Assembly: GCA_963971305.1 (NCBI GenBank)
Contig: OZ020316.1
Span: 18,077,671 to 18,141,670, forward strand
Direction: 5' to 3'
Length of the DNA stretch: 64,000 bases
Source of the DNA: Arcuatula senhousia
Taxonomy: Eukaryota > Mollusca > Bivalvia > Mytilida > Mytilidae
The position numbers and the translations under genes were made by a program. The notes under the pieces were generated by a model. It did no database searches and was not told the DNA's origin. It saw only the letters and a list, made by a program, of their open reading frames with translations. Below are positions 10,119-21,567 of this stretch, piece after piece. The stretch's first letter is position 1. Each line of letters starts with the position of its first letter.

Positions 10119-11872
10119 TTATTTCGAATAGTTAAAATTCACAGTTATATTAGAATTGTTGAATACAAGTGCAACTCCATCTGGATTCATTTGCCTGGCG
10201 CTTTGGATGCCTTTGGTAACACCTTTCGGCTGAGATGGTGCACATTCAGAAAAATCAGAATCCGCACCCTGTAAAACTTCGGAAACTTTTCTCTTCTGCG
10301 ATTCTGACGGGCGGTTGTAGGACCAAATGGCATTCGACCTATGGCCAGTTTGCTCTCGGACTAGCTGTTCTGGTACACCTGCACTGAATAGTCGCGTAGC
10401 TGTAGAGGCTCGAAAGCTATGGTTGCATTTTGCATAATATTTCTTACAATCGACTCTAAGCGACCTTTTCCAACTGGCTGCTTGCTTAACCATACGTCAT
10501 TATCACCGAGTTTTCCATTCAAAGGTTTAAAATAAAATGCGTTTTCTTTTTTGTCTGGTCCCGTGCGGGGCCCGGGTGGCGAATAGGCCCGCAGCAGAGC
10601 CTAGCTTGTCGTAAGAGGCGACTAAGGGTCTTGGGATTCTGACGTCGGGTCAGTGCTCAGCCCACAGAGCGACCAAGTGTGTACCCTAGGTGGCTGAATA
10701 GGGTGGCCCTCGTCCGCGGGGGTTGTCAGGTCTATAATACGGAAACCCTGACCGCCGACCATAGTGGGCCAACGTGTGTGAAGAGTGCCACGCTTCATGC
10801 ACGTAAAAGACCCCTTTGTGGACCGCCAAGTAGTGCACCACATAGGCTAAATTTTCCGCCCCTACCCACCTCTCCCCTTTTCCTGTGGTTCTTCAAAATT
10901 TACCGGTCCCTTGTTTCCCACCCCATCCCCATATTTCATCTATCATCATCATTTCATGTTCATTTTATCATCCTTTTCATGTTCATCGCCTTTAAATAAC
11001 CTATATAGCGTTGCACGGGCGTAAAACACCAACTCACTCACTCACTCACTCACTCACTTTTTTGTCTGTGGCCAACTTAGTAACGTACTTCTTAAAGATT
11101 CTTACGATACATCTTGCAGGATTTTCACTGTTGCAGTAAGCTTTTCCTGAATGTGGCTGGAAATTCTTATGTTCAAGACCTCCTTGGTACGTTTTTGAAA
11201 CAGACTCAGTATAGCTCAATATATATACATCATTACCGAAAGTCTTTAGTGATTTTGAAATTGGCAAAAGTCAAATTTCTGTGCTCTTGACCTCTGCGAA
11301 GGCCAAATTGAATCCCGATAAGGAAAAATATTGTATTAAACAATTTGTCAGCATTGTCATCTCCAAGGAAACCACGGGTCCACAGGTCGTTTTCCATCTC
11401 TAAAGAAATTATTTGTGCTTTCTTTTTTGTAAGACCTATACCAGCCTGAACCGTTTTCCTCATTACATTGCTGATGACGTTTCTGAGTGGCTTGAATTTT
11501 TCATCAGACAACAGTGGCAAAGATTTTTCTTCCATTTCAAAAAGTTTCATAATGCTACAAGCGATTGAACAAATTGTGTCCGCTTGGTATTCCTCGCCAT
11601 CTTGTCGTTTGACGGACGTAAAATAGTGCAGAAACACTGCCAAAACCTCATCATCGGTAAGCGAAACTAAATCTTTTTGTAAGATTGGAGTAAGGTTGGG
11701 AAGGACGTTTTTTTGAATGGCGGCTGTCTTTCATGATATGTAAAGATTTTCGCCCATGTTGCCTTTCTTATGGTATTTTGGGGGATATGAACACGGATTT
11801 CTCTCTGAATGTCATCGTCTGATACGAATCGGAATCTCTCATCTATATTTCCATCAGTAATGTGGAAGTCGT
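10119..11872 (-). pseudogene. Crypton/KIAA1958-like tyrosine recombinase, main exon, broken
   Basis: On the minus strand this is a DUF3504-type recombinase, the family behind Cryptons and domesticated genes such as KIAA1958, QRICH1 and ZMYM. From the acceptor (TTTTTGTAG, exon start 11872): DFHITDGNIDERF, then LTDDEVLAVFLHY, the first catalytic Arg in GLRRGQEHRNL (about 11300), SKTYQGGLEH, then after the SINE KENAFYFKPLNG, the His-x-x-Arg box NHSFRAS (about 10420), TGHRS (about 10345) and the Tyr in SYNRPS (about 10318). It ends NFNYSK, stop at 10119. Damage: frame changes near 11725, 11240 and 10440-10490, plus a SINE-1 at 10558-11056. All catalytic residues remain readable, so decay looks recent. 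It lies antisense in intron 1 of gene 1. Confidence 0.8.
10558..11056 (+). mobile_element. SINE-1 inserted in the Crypton-like ORF
   Basis: Plus-orientation full-length copy: head CCCGTGCGGGG at 10560, tail (ACTC)n ending 11056. The 12-bp duplication CTTTTTTGTCTG lies at 10546-10557 and 11057-11068. The recombinase frame reads to ..LATDK on one side and resumes at the same residue (DKKENAFYF) on the other, which dates the insertion after the ORF was in place. Confidence 0.9.
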
Positions 11873-11989
11873 CTACAAAAATAAATGAAATTGCTAGATG
11901 GCATTTTGAAAATCAATATCTCTACAGAGCTTTTGTTTTTGTTATAAAACAAAAAAAAATATAAATTTATCTTTACTTACAATAAGATA

Positions 11990-12220
11990 TATTACGCTTT
12001 TCAATGGCTATCTACATGGGGGGGGGGGCTCCCGCAGGGTATCCCCCTCAGGTCGCAAGTTCGCTTTTAAAAGGGGCCTGAGGTCGCAAGGTCGCTTTTT
12101 AAAGGCGTATTTTGGCGGAGGTCGCAGGTCGATTTTTGGCATAGGTCGATTCTATTAAGTGTACGTTGGAAGTCGCCTTTAAAAAGCCCCCAGGTCGCAG
12201 GTCGTATTTAACCCTGATAT
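11990..12220. repeat. G-run and AGGTCGC-rich minisatellite-like stretch
   Basis: An 11-G run near 12018 is followed by at least six AGGTCGC-type motifs in irregular spacing to about 12210. It lies in the intron between the two Crypton-like exons. Role unknown. Confidence 0.5.
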
Positions 12221-12599
12221 ATGTCAGTTTTTTTTCAAATGTTTATGGATCATGAAAATAGTGTACCAAAATCTAAGGTCATTCCGGAAACTATTTTTAA
12301 AATAGATAAATTGTACTCATTTTTTAATATAAGGAAATATTAAGTGGAAACAGTGCGCTCCTTTAAGTGTTTAGTTTTGTTGATAAAACTATGAAATTGT
12401 GAACCCACAGACAGACGGACGATATGCATAATATATATGGGAACAACTATGATGCTACTTTAGACTGGTCAGAATCGACTAACTTTGCCTATTTATAATA
12501 CAAGGTTTCAAAAAATATCTTCAACCCGTCTCCTAAAAAAATATCTTTTAAAAAAACTTGTTTACTGGAAAATATATTTAAGTAATCTTGAAAACGTGA

Positions 12600-12720
12600 A
12601 TATGTAACAAGAACAGATTCTAGGTCCTCCGTCCGTTGAGCCCGGAAAAATCTAAGGCTCGTTAAACAGGAAGTAGATGAGTAACTGAGCTGAAAACGCA
12701 TCCCACCATTTGGGACCCCT
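12600..12720 (+). repeat. Relic of a Helentron-like monomer
   Basis: Segments CTAAGGCTCGTTAAACAGGA and AGTAGATGAGTAACTGAGC match the monomers at 48167-49252 (CTAAGTCGGCTCGGAAAACA, AGTAGATGACGGACTGACC). Old and diverged. Confidence 0.4.
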
Positions 12721-13224
12721 ACATAATATCGAACACCCAAGATTGATAGTTGCCGATAAATATTTTATAAAAAAGTGTGGCGGACGAATGGACTTCCGGC
12801 ATTTGTATGTCCCGCTCCGCATTGAACGGGGGGACGGGTCATTGACAAAAAAGGACTGTCAACTTTCCAGGCTTTTCAGATTTTTAGGTTTTTATTTTAT
12901 AATGAATGTAACAAAAGAAACATCAGAATAATTATTTAATTTCTATATAAAGTTATCGGGTCCGCCAAATTGACCGGATTTCGTTTTACTTAAAAACATG
13001 TGGGCGCCAGACCTGAATAAGCAAAGGCATCAAAATTCAAGACTTTGTGTTCGAACTTGAAGACCGAATTATACTTTCTATTACAATTTGATTTTAATAC
13101 TTGTTTTCTTTGATACAGAAAATTATTTAAAATCCTCTAAATTAAGTGGAGACAGTCGGGAGCAAAAGGGTGGACAGACTAACGGTCGGATGGAAGGCCA
13201 ATATAATATATTAAATCTACATAC

Positions 13225-13326
13225 CATTTGACTGAATTTGAGACAGGCTGTTAAAGTTTTGAAAGTCTGACATGTCGAAGCTTCCCAAATAATCTGGTTC
13301 GGGTACTTGAATTGGACATTCTTGTA
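13225..13326 (-). pseudogene. Crypton-like gene, upstream exon
   Basis: A 102-bp open segment with an acceptor (TTTTTTTAACAG, minus strand) and a GTATGT donor at 13224. It encodes QECPIQVPEPDYLG, then an Asp/Phe/Asn/Ser-rich stretch. It ends one base into a codon, and the main exon at 11872 begins with the two bases that complete it (Asp), so the phases agree. Original Cryptons are usually single-ORF, so an intron in register suggests either an intron-bearing element or a host-adopted gene that later decayed. Confidence 0.5.
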
Positions 13327-13813
13327 CTGTTAAAAAAATAAATAAACAAACGTATTTATAGCGATTAACTGAACTCATCTTGGATTAAGACAATGCAAGA
13401 TTATGTTCATCTAAACACAACGGAGAGAAAGTAAGAATGTGAAGTTTCACTGGTTTGCTCATATATTTCGCGAGGGCGGTGGCGGGAGGGTGTGTGTGTT
13501 ACACTGGTGTTAGAAAATCTTAAACAATACTGGAACTTTTAGTTAAATTTTGCATTCAAGTTCTTTTTGTTTCCCAGAAGTGAGCAATTTTCTAAAAATA
13601 TTCGTACTTTATTTGTGTTTATTTGGCAAACCGTATGGCTGTGGGTTCTTGTATAAATGATTCTGATTTCAGTAAATCGTAAATTCTAAGGCGCACAGAT
13701 ATATTCAGCAATACATAAATTGATAGCTATTATAGTGAATCACAAATATACATGTACCTGTTGTTGTGTGGTTTCTGTTGGACTGGTATTCCTCTGGTAA
13801 TGAAAGAACCTTA

Positions 13814-14695
13814 GTGAGCACGCTCACATACCCCACGCGTGCCGCTAATGGACTATCAATGTTATCCTTGAGGAATTAGTATCAAGCTACAGGGATCAAT
13901 AATATTGAATGATTGTAAAAGTGTGTATGCAAGTATTTGAATATCATAACAAAGTTATGTCAAATTTCTTAGTCCAAAGGGCTATAACTCCGACAAAAAT
14001 TTGGGGATAAAAAATTCCTGGTAATATGCACAACTACATATGGTGTACTTCTTGCATACTAAGTTTCATTAAATTCTGTTCATTGGTTTAATAAGAGGAG
14101 TTGTGATCACAAACTGTAATCATGATATTCTGCAAATTTCTAAGTCCAAAGGTCCATAACTCCAACAAAAATTTGCGAATCAAAAATTCCTGGTAATATG
14201 CACAACTACATATGGTGTTCTTCTTGCATACCTAGTTTCGTTAAATTCTGTTCAGTAGTTTTAGAGGAGTTGCGATTACAAACAGTAATCATGATTTTCT
14301 GCAAATTTCTAAGTCCAAAGGGCCATAACTCCCACAAAAATTTGTGAATAAAAAATTCCCGGTAATATGCACAACTACATATGGTGTTCTTCTTGCATAC
14401 CAAGTTTTGTTAAATTCTGTTCAGTAGTTTAAGAGGAGTTGCGATTACAAACTGTAATCATGATTTTCTGCAAATTTCTAAGTCCAAAGGGCCATAACTC
14501 CCACAAAAATTTGCGAATCAAAAATTCCCGGTAACATGCACAACTACATATGGTGTTCTTCTTGCATACCAAGTTTCATTAAATTCTGTTCAGTAGTTTT
14601 AGAGGAGTTGCGATTACAAACTTTGATCACAGACGGACGGACGGACGGACCAGTCAAAAACATTATACCCTTCGCAACTTTGTTGCGTGGGGTAA
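13814..14695 (+). mobile_element. Helentron/pearl-like element with ~170-bp repeats
   Basis: Order of parts: 5' hairpin GTGAGCACGCTCAC followed by ATACCCCAC; unique leader; four monomers of 169-171 bp (starts 13961, 14132, 14302, 14471; landmark AATTTCTAAGTCCAAAGG); ACGG microsatellite at 14632-14650; 3' hairpin CGCAACTTTGTTGCG (14673-14687) then TGGGGTAAAA. The ACCCCAC at the 5' end and GTGGGGT at the 3' end form a short subterminal inverted pair. This is the most complete example of the plan in this window. Confidence 0.75.
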
Positions 14696-14699
14696 AAAA

Positions 14700-15236
14700 A
14701 CTGATTAAGTAAGTCATTACTTTCTTCACTGCATACAGCTCTGTTGTCCTCTACAAATTATTTTAATGTTTCGTTAGGAATCGCTTATCAAAATAACATG
14801 GATAATACACAGATAACATTTATTTGAATAAGTCTTCCAATTTTACATGTATGAATATTCTAAATAAGTTTTGTTAATGTAATGTTCACGATCAGAATGC
14901 ATTTATGTGTCGAGTTTTGCAACACTATCTTAGGAAGTAAAATAAAAGCACAAAATAAAACCTAAATATGACAGCCCCCCCCCCCCCAAAAAAAAATATA
15001 ATAACAAAACAATTGAAAAGTAAATCATAAAGTAATGGAGGCACAGGAAGGTTTTTTTCCCACACCGTATATTACATGTACATGTATTGCATTAGACTTT
15101 TACACATTATGTGCATTGATTAATTTTTTTTCTATAAAATATTATTTTGACAATAAACAACAATATAATCCTGATATGCATGCATGTTTAGACCTTATAA
15201 CAACAATTCCCCTTTTAATAAATGTGCATAATTATA
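14700..15236. other. AT-rich stretch, nothing recognised
   Basis: Contains a 10-C run followed by A-run near 14974. No exon or repeat boundary identified. Confidence 0.4.
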
Positions 15237-15359
15237 TCGCCCAAACACTATGTTTGGGAGATATATTGTTTTTATTCTGTTTCTTATTATTATTATTAAG
15301 TCGCCCAAAACATAGTTTTGGGGACTTATTGTTTTTGCACCGTTTCTTATTATTATTAT

Positions 15360-15406
15360 GTCCCCGAACACGAAGTGTCGGGGACATATTGTTTTTGCTC
15401 GGTTTC

Positions 15407-15441
<35 letters not shown>

Positions 15442-16482
15442 TTTCTCGGTATTCTGGACCGTGAACTTGTCCACCTCATTTTTTCGACATCTTTTAAGGT
15501 AGGAAGCTGAATCTCCATATATCAAGAGTATGGAATGGGAGATTGTGCATTTTGTATTTTTCGGCGAAATCGAACGACCCCTTATAGGTAAAAAAAGGGC
15601 CTCAAAATGGCTCCTCGAAACCGAAGTTGAAATTTACCTGGCATTTCTGATCCGGCAGGGGTAGGACAAATTCCTTTATTAGGTAAGTGTAGACTTTTAA
15701 TACCTTTCATTTAAAAAAAAAAAATTGAAAATCGGACTTATAGTTTTCAAAATTTTGCAAAAAATCGAAATTTAATTTTTTTGTCATATTGAGTTATCTT
15801 TCTTTGTGCAGCACATTTAGAAATTGTAATGTAAAAATTCTCAACTTTGTTATTTCTTAATGAAAATTGATTTAATAGGTAATAGTGATATGCCGAGTTC
15901 ATTTTTGGTAATAAAAAAAAATTTGGCGGCCATTTTGAAAATGGCGGCTAAAATGGCCGCCATTTTCCCGCCAAAATTAAAGTTACTCCGATTTTGATGA
16001 AAATTGGTATACAAGGTAATAGTGGTATGGCGAGTTGATTTTTGACATCAAAATTTTTTTATCGTCAGCCATTTTCAAAATGGCCGCCTTTTCCCGCCAA
16101 AATTAAAGTTACTCTGATTTTGATGAACATTGATATATAAGGTAATAGTGGTATGGCGAGTTGATTTTCGACATCGAAAATTTTTTTTCGTCGACCATTT
16201 TCAAAATGGCCGCCGTTTCCCGCCAAAAATCAAAGTTACTCCCATTTTGATTAAAATTGGTATATAAGATAATGGTGGTATGGCGAGTTTATTTTTGACA
16301 TCAAAATTTTTTTTTCGTCGACCATTTTCAAAATGGCTGCCGTTTCCCGCCAAAATTAAACTTACACCTATTTCGATGAAAATTGGATATAATAAGTTAT
16401 CTCAAACGCCAAGAGACATTGACAAAGAGGGGTACGTGAGGGGACATTTTTGTGACTCGCTTGCGATCACAATTAGAACTAG
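15360..16482 (+). mobile_element. Inner Helitron-like element (unit 3), nested in unit 2
   Basis: It starts at G-TCCCCGAACAC, a hairpin-forming 5' end whose GGGGACATATTG is echoed by GGGGACATTTTTGTG at the 3' side. The 3' end is a hairpin TTGTGA..TCACAA (16450-16472), then CTAG at 16479-16482 and T. It carries four tandem units of about 125-135 bp with AAAATGGCSGCC motifs. An (ATT)n tract at about 15407-15440 is a favoured landing site for such elements. Confidence 0.7.
15890..16400. repeat. ~127-bp tandem repeat inside Helitron unit 3
   Basis: GGCGAGTTGATTTTTGAC-type landmarks recur near 15894, 16029, 16156 and 16281 (spacings 135, 127, 125). Each unit contains CATTTTCAAAATGGC, a partial palindrome, and TCCCGCCAAAA. 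Confidence 0.75.
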
Positions 16483-17447
16483 TTATTATTATTATTCTTC
16501 TGATTCTTAATCGTGAAGCTGTCCTCCCTAATACAAGAAAAGGGTTCAAGGAAATTGAATAACACTTGTTGGATTGGATAGTGGGTTACCTAAAGGCGTG
16601 CAATCAAGTTTTGAAATTTTCAAGATGACCGCCGTTTCAAAATGGCGGCCATCGGAAAAAGTGGGCGGAAATTTTTTTTTCCTCGGATCGTTTTGAAAAT
16701 TAGTCATATGGGTAAAGCGGGTATGCTGAGTTCAAATCTGCGACCGGATTTGAAATCCGACTTACGGTTTCAAAATGGCGGCCATTTTACTACACCCGCC
16801 CCCCTAAAAACGTCAACTTTGTCCGATTTCAACGAAATTTGATTTCTAGACTTATTTTGATGCACTGATTTGAATGGAACTCTATCCAAGGCTATTTTGG
16901 GCGACTTGTGTGTTGGCATCCCAACACAATTATACCTAGTTCTTCTTCTTTTTTTTTCTTCTTTCTTCCGGACATGAACGTGTCCAAATCGTTTCTCGAA
17001 AACTACTACTAGGATCTTTATGAAACTTTGTATGGTAATAGGGTGGGTCTCAAAGGTGTGCATGCAATTTTCGGAATTTTCAAAATGGCCGTCGTTTCCA
17101 TGGAAACAAGGAAAGATCATAATATAGGACATTGCGATATCTCGCTTACCTAGGTGCGCAGGGTTCTGAAATTTTGCAGGTTGACAGAGCAAATGGAGCT
17201 CTTTAATAAAACGAAAAAAAATTTTGAAGCGATATTTACGGTTTTCGAGTTATTCACGAAAATGTGATTTTTCGGTCCCAAAAATGGGAAAATTGTCAAA
17301 ATGCTACGATTTCGACAAAATTTGGTATCTAGAGGTTTCAAATGATGGCGAGTAAGGGTGTGATGTCACAATTTATGCAAAAGTGACATAATGCGTACGT
17401 TTGGGAGATATTTTTGTGTTGGGCATCCCCAACACAGTCAACACTAG

Positions 17448-18272
17448 TTTTATTTTGTATTTATTACAAAAATCGACTATAATGGTGGAATAATTTACGG
17501 AGGAAGAACAAGAACATAATACCCGGTCTTGCAGCATGTTCTTATTTCTGAAATCAATGAACAATGTAGTATATTCCAGGGATAAAATTTTATGATGAGT
17601 ATTGAACATGTATGTACCCTGATGTATATCTCACAAAAGTGGTATATCTGTACAAATTTCGTGATGACATCATACTGTTTAAATATGGATAAGTAACTTA
17701 AACATTATAAGAAAACCTTAGTAGTACACCCCCCTTTTTCTGTGATCAATCAACAGTTCTATCGCGAATTTTGTTCATAACCTGATGTATATGCTTATAA
17801 AGTTTCATGATAATATCGTTCTTCTTTCATTGTAATGTAACCTGTATAGGTTAACCTGGTGTGACGGAGGGAGGGAATATTTGTTTTGATATTGTATACG
17901 ATATGTATACATAGAGTGTGTCGATCAGAAAAATAAATGTTCGGAAACAAACCGTTTATTTAAAAAAATTAAATTCAAACTAAGATAAAATATTTCACCT
18001 TTTTCATCTTGAAATTTATTTTGTGTTACAAATTGATGAAGTCAAGGGCCTGACTCAAAATGCCATCAGTGTCGTAACCCGCATCCTCTGACTCCATCTC
18101 GGATACTGCTCAACTTGTCCATTAAATCGTTCGTTCATATAGTAGTATGGATTGCATTGGTACGCGGTATTTTTACGCACGTGATTGCATGCGAGTCTAA
18201 TAGGTGATTTTTATTTAAGCTTCAGTTAGGTATAGACATTTAAAGAAAAGGATGATAAGTAGGACACCTACT
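17448..18272. other. Intron 1 of gene 1, nothing firm
   Basis: AT-rich. A minus-strand open stretch at 18107-18026 is noted under rejected items. Confidence 0.35.
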
Positions 18273-19681
18273 ACAATCTATATAACCCGCTATACGAGAA
18301 TATTAATTTTTACCGGTACTGATACTTTTGTTTACCGATAAATTTTGATTACGCAGACGATAAAACATAAAAATCGTCGTTTTACAGGAAAAAAGTATTT
18401 TATTTGATAAGTAAGTGTTCCATTTCATGTACTGTACTTTTGTTTCTTTAGCAATAGAGTTTTTTCTCAATCAAAACTTGTGAATTGGGCGTTTAACAAC
18501 AATTTAGGTTATAGCAATCTTTTCTTTTGTCAGAATATAAATACGTTAAAAACAGACAAGTTTTTATAAAAAAGTAAGAGGTATTGAAGGTTACTACCGT
18601 TTTTTATATAAAACACCTCCTTCTTTTTACTCGGGAATCTTTAAATGTTTGAAAAATAATTTTAGCGGTTACTTTGTTTTACCGTAAACTATTACTGGTT
18701 GTTACTTCTTTTTACCGTAGACGCTACTTTTTTTTACCATCCATGCTATTCTTTTGAATTACTGTAACCACACGCATGTGATCAGTTATCGCTTTATTCA
18801 TTAACGGAACGGCCACAATTTCGCTATTTAGGCATAAACCTTTAACAGTGTACATGGTTGGCATTAAAACTATGTTTTAATTCTCTTTATTTTAATATCT
18901 TGAATGATCGTGACAATGAATTGGGAAGCCTGTATGGACCATAGTATTTAATGTTTAAGGACTATTTCTTCATTTTGAAAATTGTATATTATTAAACAAA
19001 CAATGAAAATACACTAAATAACATTAGACACTTATTATGGACATCTTGAACTTGATGAAGATCAGGATCAAAAATATTTAAAAAATGTTCATAAACAGAC
19101 TTCTAAATCTTATAACAATCCATTTTGTATTTCTCTTATACCTACTGTGGGTTCATTATATTTTATAAGGTAAAATCAATATTGGCGGTTCATTGGTGGT
19201 ATTCATCCAAAAAATTAGGTTCCCCGCAAAAAAAAAAAACATTTTACGTTGTTGTTGTTATATACTGCAGCCTCCAGAACCACGATTTAAAAAACCCATG
19301 AACTTGTATTGTTTCAGCCATCCATGAAAATTGGTACCCATAAAAATGAATAAACCCACAGTACTCCACGATCCACGGGAATATACTGGAATGGTTCCCG
19401 TTTTGCGAATGGCTGAGTGGGGCATCTTAAGCATGGCGTGCTACAATTGCTTGTTCTTACACTGTATTGAAATCCACGAAATCGGTTGATCAGAATGTTT
19501 TTATTTTGCATAAGCAATTAAGATTTAAAAAAAATGTCAAAAAAGGTACAATGAAGTGATGAAATGTAATGTTGTCATTTATTTTGTCTTATCAAAAACC
19601 ACTTGTTATACGAAAAAAACCAAAATAATGTTTTTAAAATAATGTTTTTCAAAATTAGCCCCTCGTTTTACTGCTTTTGTC

Positions 19682-20199
19682 ATCCCGTGCGGGGCCCGGG
19701 AGGCGAATAGGCCCGCAGCAGCGCTAAGCTTGTCGGTAAAAGTCCACTAAAGAGCGCTCAGAAGCCTGGCATCGGGTCAGGCCGCTTTGCCCACAAAGCG
19801 ACTGGGATGTGTGCCCCAGGTGGTTGAATGGGGCAGCCCTGACATCGAGAGATGCGGGGTCGTCAGGCGATGATGCGGAAAACCTGACCGCAAACCATAG
19901 TGGTGCACCGTGTTGGAAAAAATGTCACGTTCCTCGCACGTTAGAGAACCCTCCTGCAGGTCTCGGTTAGAGTAGGACCCGTAGGATCCCCATGCAGGAG
20001 GCTAAATTTCCCGTCCCTACCCATCACTCCTTTTTCCAGTGGCAGTCATAACTCTCCTACCCGATTGGCCTTGTGTCCCAATTTCCTCCACTTCATCATC
20101 ATTTCATGTTCATTGTATCACCACTTTCATGTTCATCTCCCGGATATAGCCGAAATCGCGCTGCTTGGGAGTAAAGCAATAATTAACTAACTAACTAAC
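19682..20199 (+). mobile_element. SINE-2 copy
   Basis: Plus-orientation full-length copy: head CCCGTGCGGGG at 19684, tail (AACT)n to 20199. The 13-bp duplication TACTGCTTTTGTC lies at 19669-19681 and 20200-20212. It sits inside the 5.3-kb transposon. Confidence 0.9.
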
Positions 20200-20867
20200 T
20201 ACTGCTTTTGTCTGTCCCATCTATAAAAAGCAAACAAAACGTGAAGCTAAGAAACCACTGGGCGATAACCGCTGCTGGTGGACCAGAGGTCCCCGAGGGT
20301 AATCACAAGCCTGGTAGTCAGACTTGTCTGACACAAATTACCATAAAATTTCTAATATATTGTCGCTGAAATTTCCGATTGTTAAATTCAAAATTTATGA
20401 AAACACCAGGTTTCTTTCCTTGTAATGCACATGGTCGATATCCTCAGTGCTGGATTTGGCTTCCTTGTTCGGACGTTTTGGTTTTGAGTACTTTTCGTTT
20501 TCAACTGTTTTGGAATTTGACCTTCCAATGTTTTGGTTCAAATGCTACTGATGAGAGGTTACTCCTTGAAATATCGATATATAGCATATCCAAATTAACC
20601 GTTTATACCCGCGTTTTGGTATTTGTAATTTTAAACTACCGCCTAGTGCCATGCATGTATCATGCAGACCAACACAGTATATTATACCCTTTTCATGTCT
20701 CTGCATGCAAATGACTATCCTGTGACATCCAACTGGTTGAGTTAATAGATGACATTACTAAGTTGACTGCCTGATAATGAATTTTGGAAAAAAGATTTTG
20801 ATTAAGTCTGACAGATCCAATAACTCCTCAAACCTTATCACTAGTTTCATCCATTATTATTGTTCAG

Positions 20868-21004
20868 AAGTCAAGAAGTTGTTGTAGAAGCCTGAAGGGG
20901 AACCATCAAACTGTATACTAGTAGCGTAAGGTATACATCAAGGATCAGTTCTAAGTCCTAGTTTATTCCTCTATTACATCACTGACATTTCATGCCGGGG
21001 GTAT
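20868..21004 (+). pseudogene. LINE reverse-transcriptase fragment
   Basis: The plus-strand frame around 20931-20993 reads GIHQGSVLSPSLFLYYITDIS, matching the QGSVLSPxLF..YI.D motif of non-LTR (Jockey/CR1-like) reverse transcriptases. A stop just upstream and lack of the YADD box show it is a fragment. A partial second copy (about 85 bp) is at 21446-21530, so the fragment was duplicated before SINE-1 entered between the copies. Confidence 0.6.
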
Positions 21005-21014
21005 CTAACCAAGA

Positions 21015-21435
21015 GTGAGTGAGTGAGTGAGTTGGTGTTTTACGCCCGTGCAACGCTATATAGGTTATTTACAGGCGATGAACATGAAAAGGATGATGAA
21101 ATGAACTTGAAATGATGATGATAAATGAAATATGGGAATGAGGTGGGACACAAAGGACAGGTAAATTTTGAAGAACCATAGGAAAAGGGGAGAGGTGGGT
21201 AGGGGCGGAAAATTTAGCCTATGTGGTGCACTACTTGGCGGTCCACAAAGGGGTCTTTTACGTGCATGAGGCGTGGCACTCTTCACACACGTTGGCCCAC
21301 TATGGTCGGCGGTCAGGGTTTCCGTATTATAGACCTGACAACCCCCACGGACGAGGGCTACCCTATTCAGCCACCTAGGGTACACACTTGGTCGCTCTGT
21401 GGGCTGAGCACTGACCCGACGTCAGAATCCCAAGA
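21015..21435 (-). mobile_element. SINE-1 copy, 5'-truncated
   Basis: The tail (GTGA)n at 21015 runs to a break at CCCAAGA (21435), so about 70 bp of the GC-rich head are missing. The 10-bp duplication CTAACCAAGA flanks it (21005-21014, 21436-21445). Truncation with intact duplication supports target-primed reverse transcription. Confidence 0.85.
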
Positions 21436-21445
21436 CTAACCAAGA

Positions 21446-21530
21446 AGTCAAGAAGTTGTTGTAGAAGCCTGGAGGGAAACCATCAAACTGTATACTAGTA
21501 GCGTAAGGTATACATCAAGGATCAGTTGAA
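21446..21530 (+). repeat. Second copy of LINE fragment segment
   Basis: AGTCAAGAAGTTGTTGTAGA through ATCAAGGATCAGTT repeats 20869-20951 with a few changes. Confidence 0.8.
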
Positions 21531-21567
21531 CGGAACATATCTAACATTAAGGGATACATTGTACGAG

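Larger units (their letters stand above)
15300..16939 (+). mobile_element. Middle Helitron-like element (unit 2), nested in unit 1
   Basis: It starts at G-TCGCCCAAAA (15300). Its 3' end has GGCTATTTTGGGCGACTT, the hairpin TGTTGGCATCCCAACA (16911-16926) and CTAG at 16936-16939 followed by T. The 5' TCGCCCAAAA is the exact reverse complement of the 3' TTTTGGGCGA, and TTTTGGGGACTTATTG / TTTTGGGCGACTTGTG are the shared subterminal direct copies. It sits in the ATT-rich tract of unit 1 and is itself split by unit 3. Confidence 0.7.
15237..17447 (+). mobile_element. Outer Helitron-like element (unit 1)
   Basis: It starts TCGCCCAAAC after an A at 15236. It ends with a hairpin TGTGTTGGGCATCCCC.. (17415-17436), 7 nt, and CTAG (17444-17447) followed by T, the canonical Helitron 3' end. 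GTTTGGGAGATAT occurs at both the 5' side (15252) and 3' side (17399), and the 5' TCGCCCAAAC is nearly the reverse complement of the 3' GTTTGGGAGA. Its body is split by units 2 and 3 and resumes at 16940 with TTCTTCTTC. No Rep/helicase is encoded, so it is non-autonomous. Confidence 0.7.

Noticed and set aside
15035..15525. Leu-rich and Ile/Asn-rich frames up to 155 aa
   Set aside because: Translations of the (ATT)n tracts and Helitron 5' ends; no protein composition.
18026..18107. Possible C-terminal exon (minus) reading EMESEDAGYDTDGILSQALD then stop
   Set aside because: Protein-like but only about 25 codons, weak acceptor and no partner exon found.
20379..20714. 111-aa plus-strand frame
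   Set aside because: No recognisable motif; lies in transposon interior next to degenerate LINE sequence.
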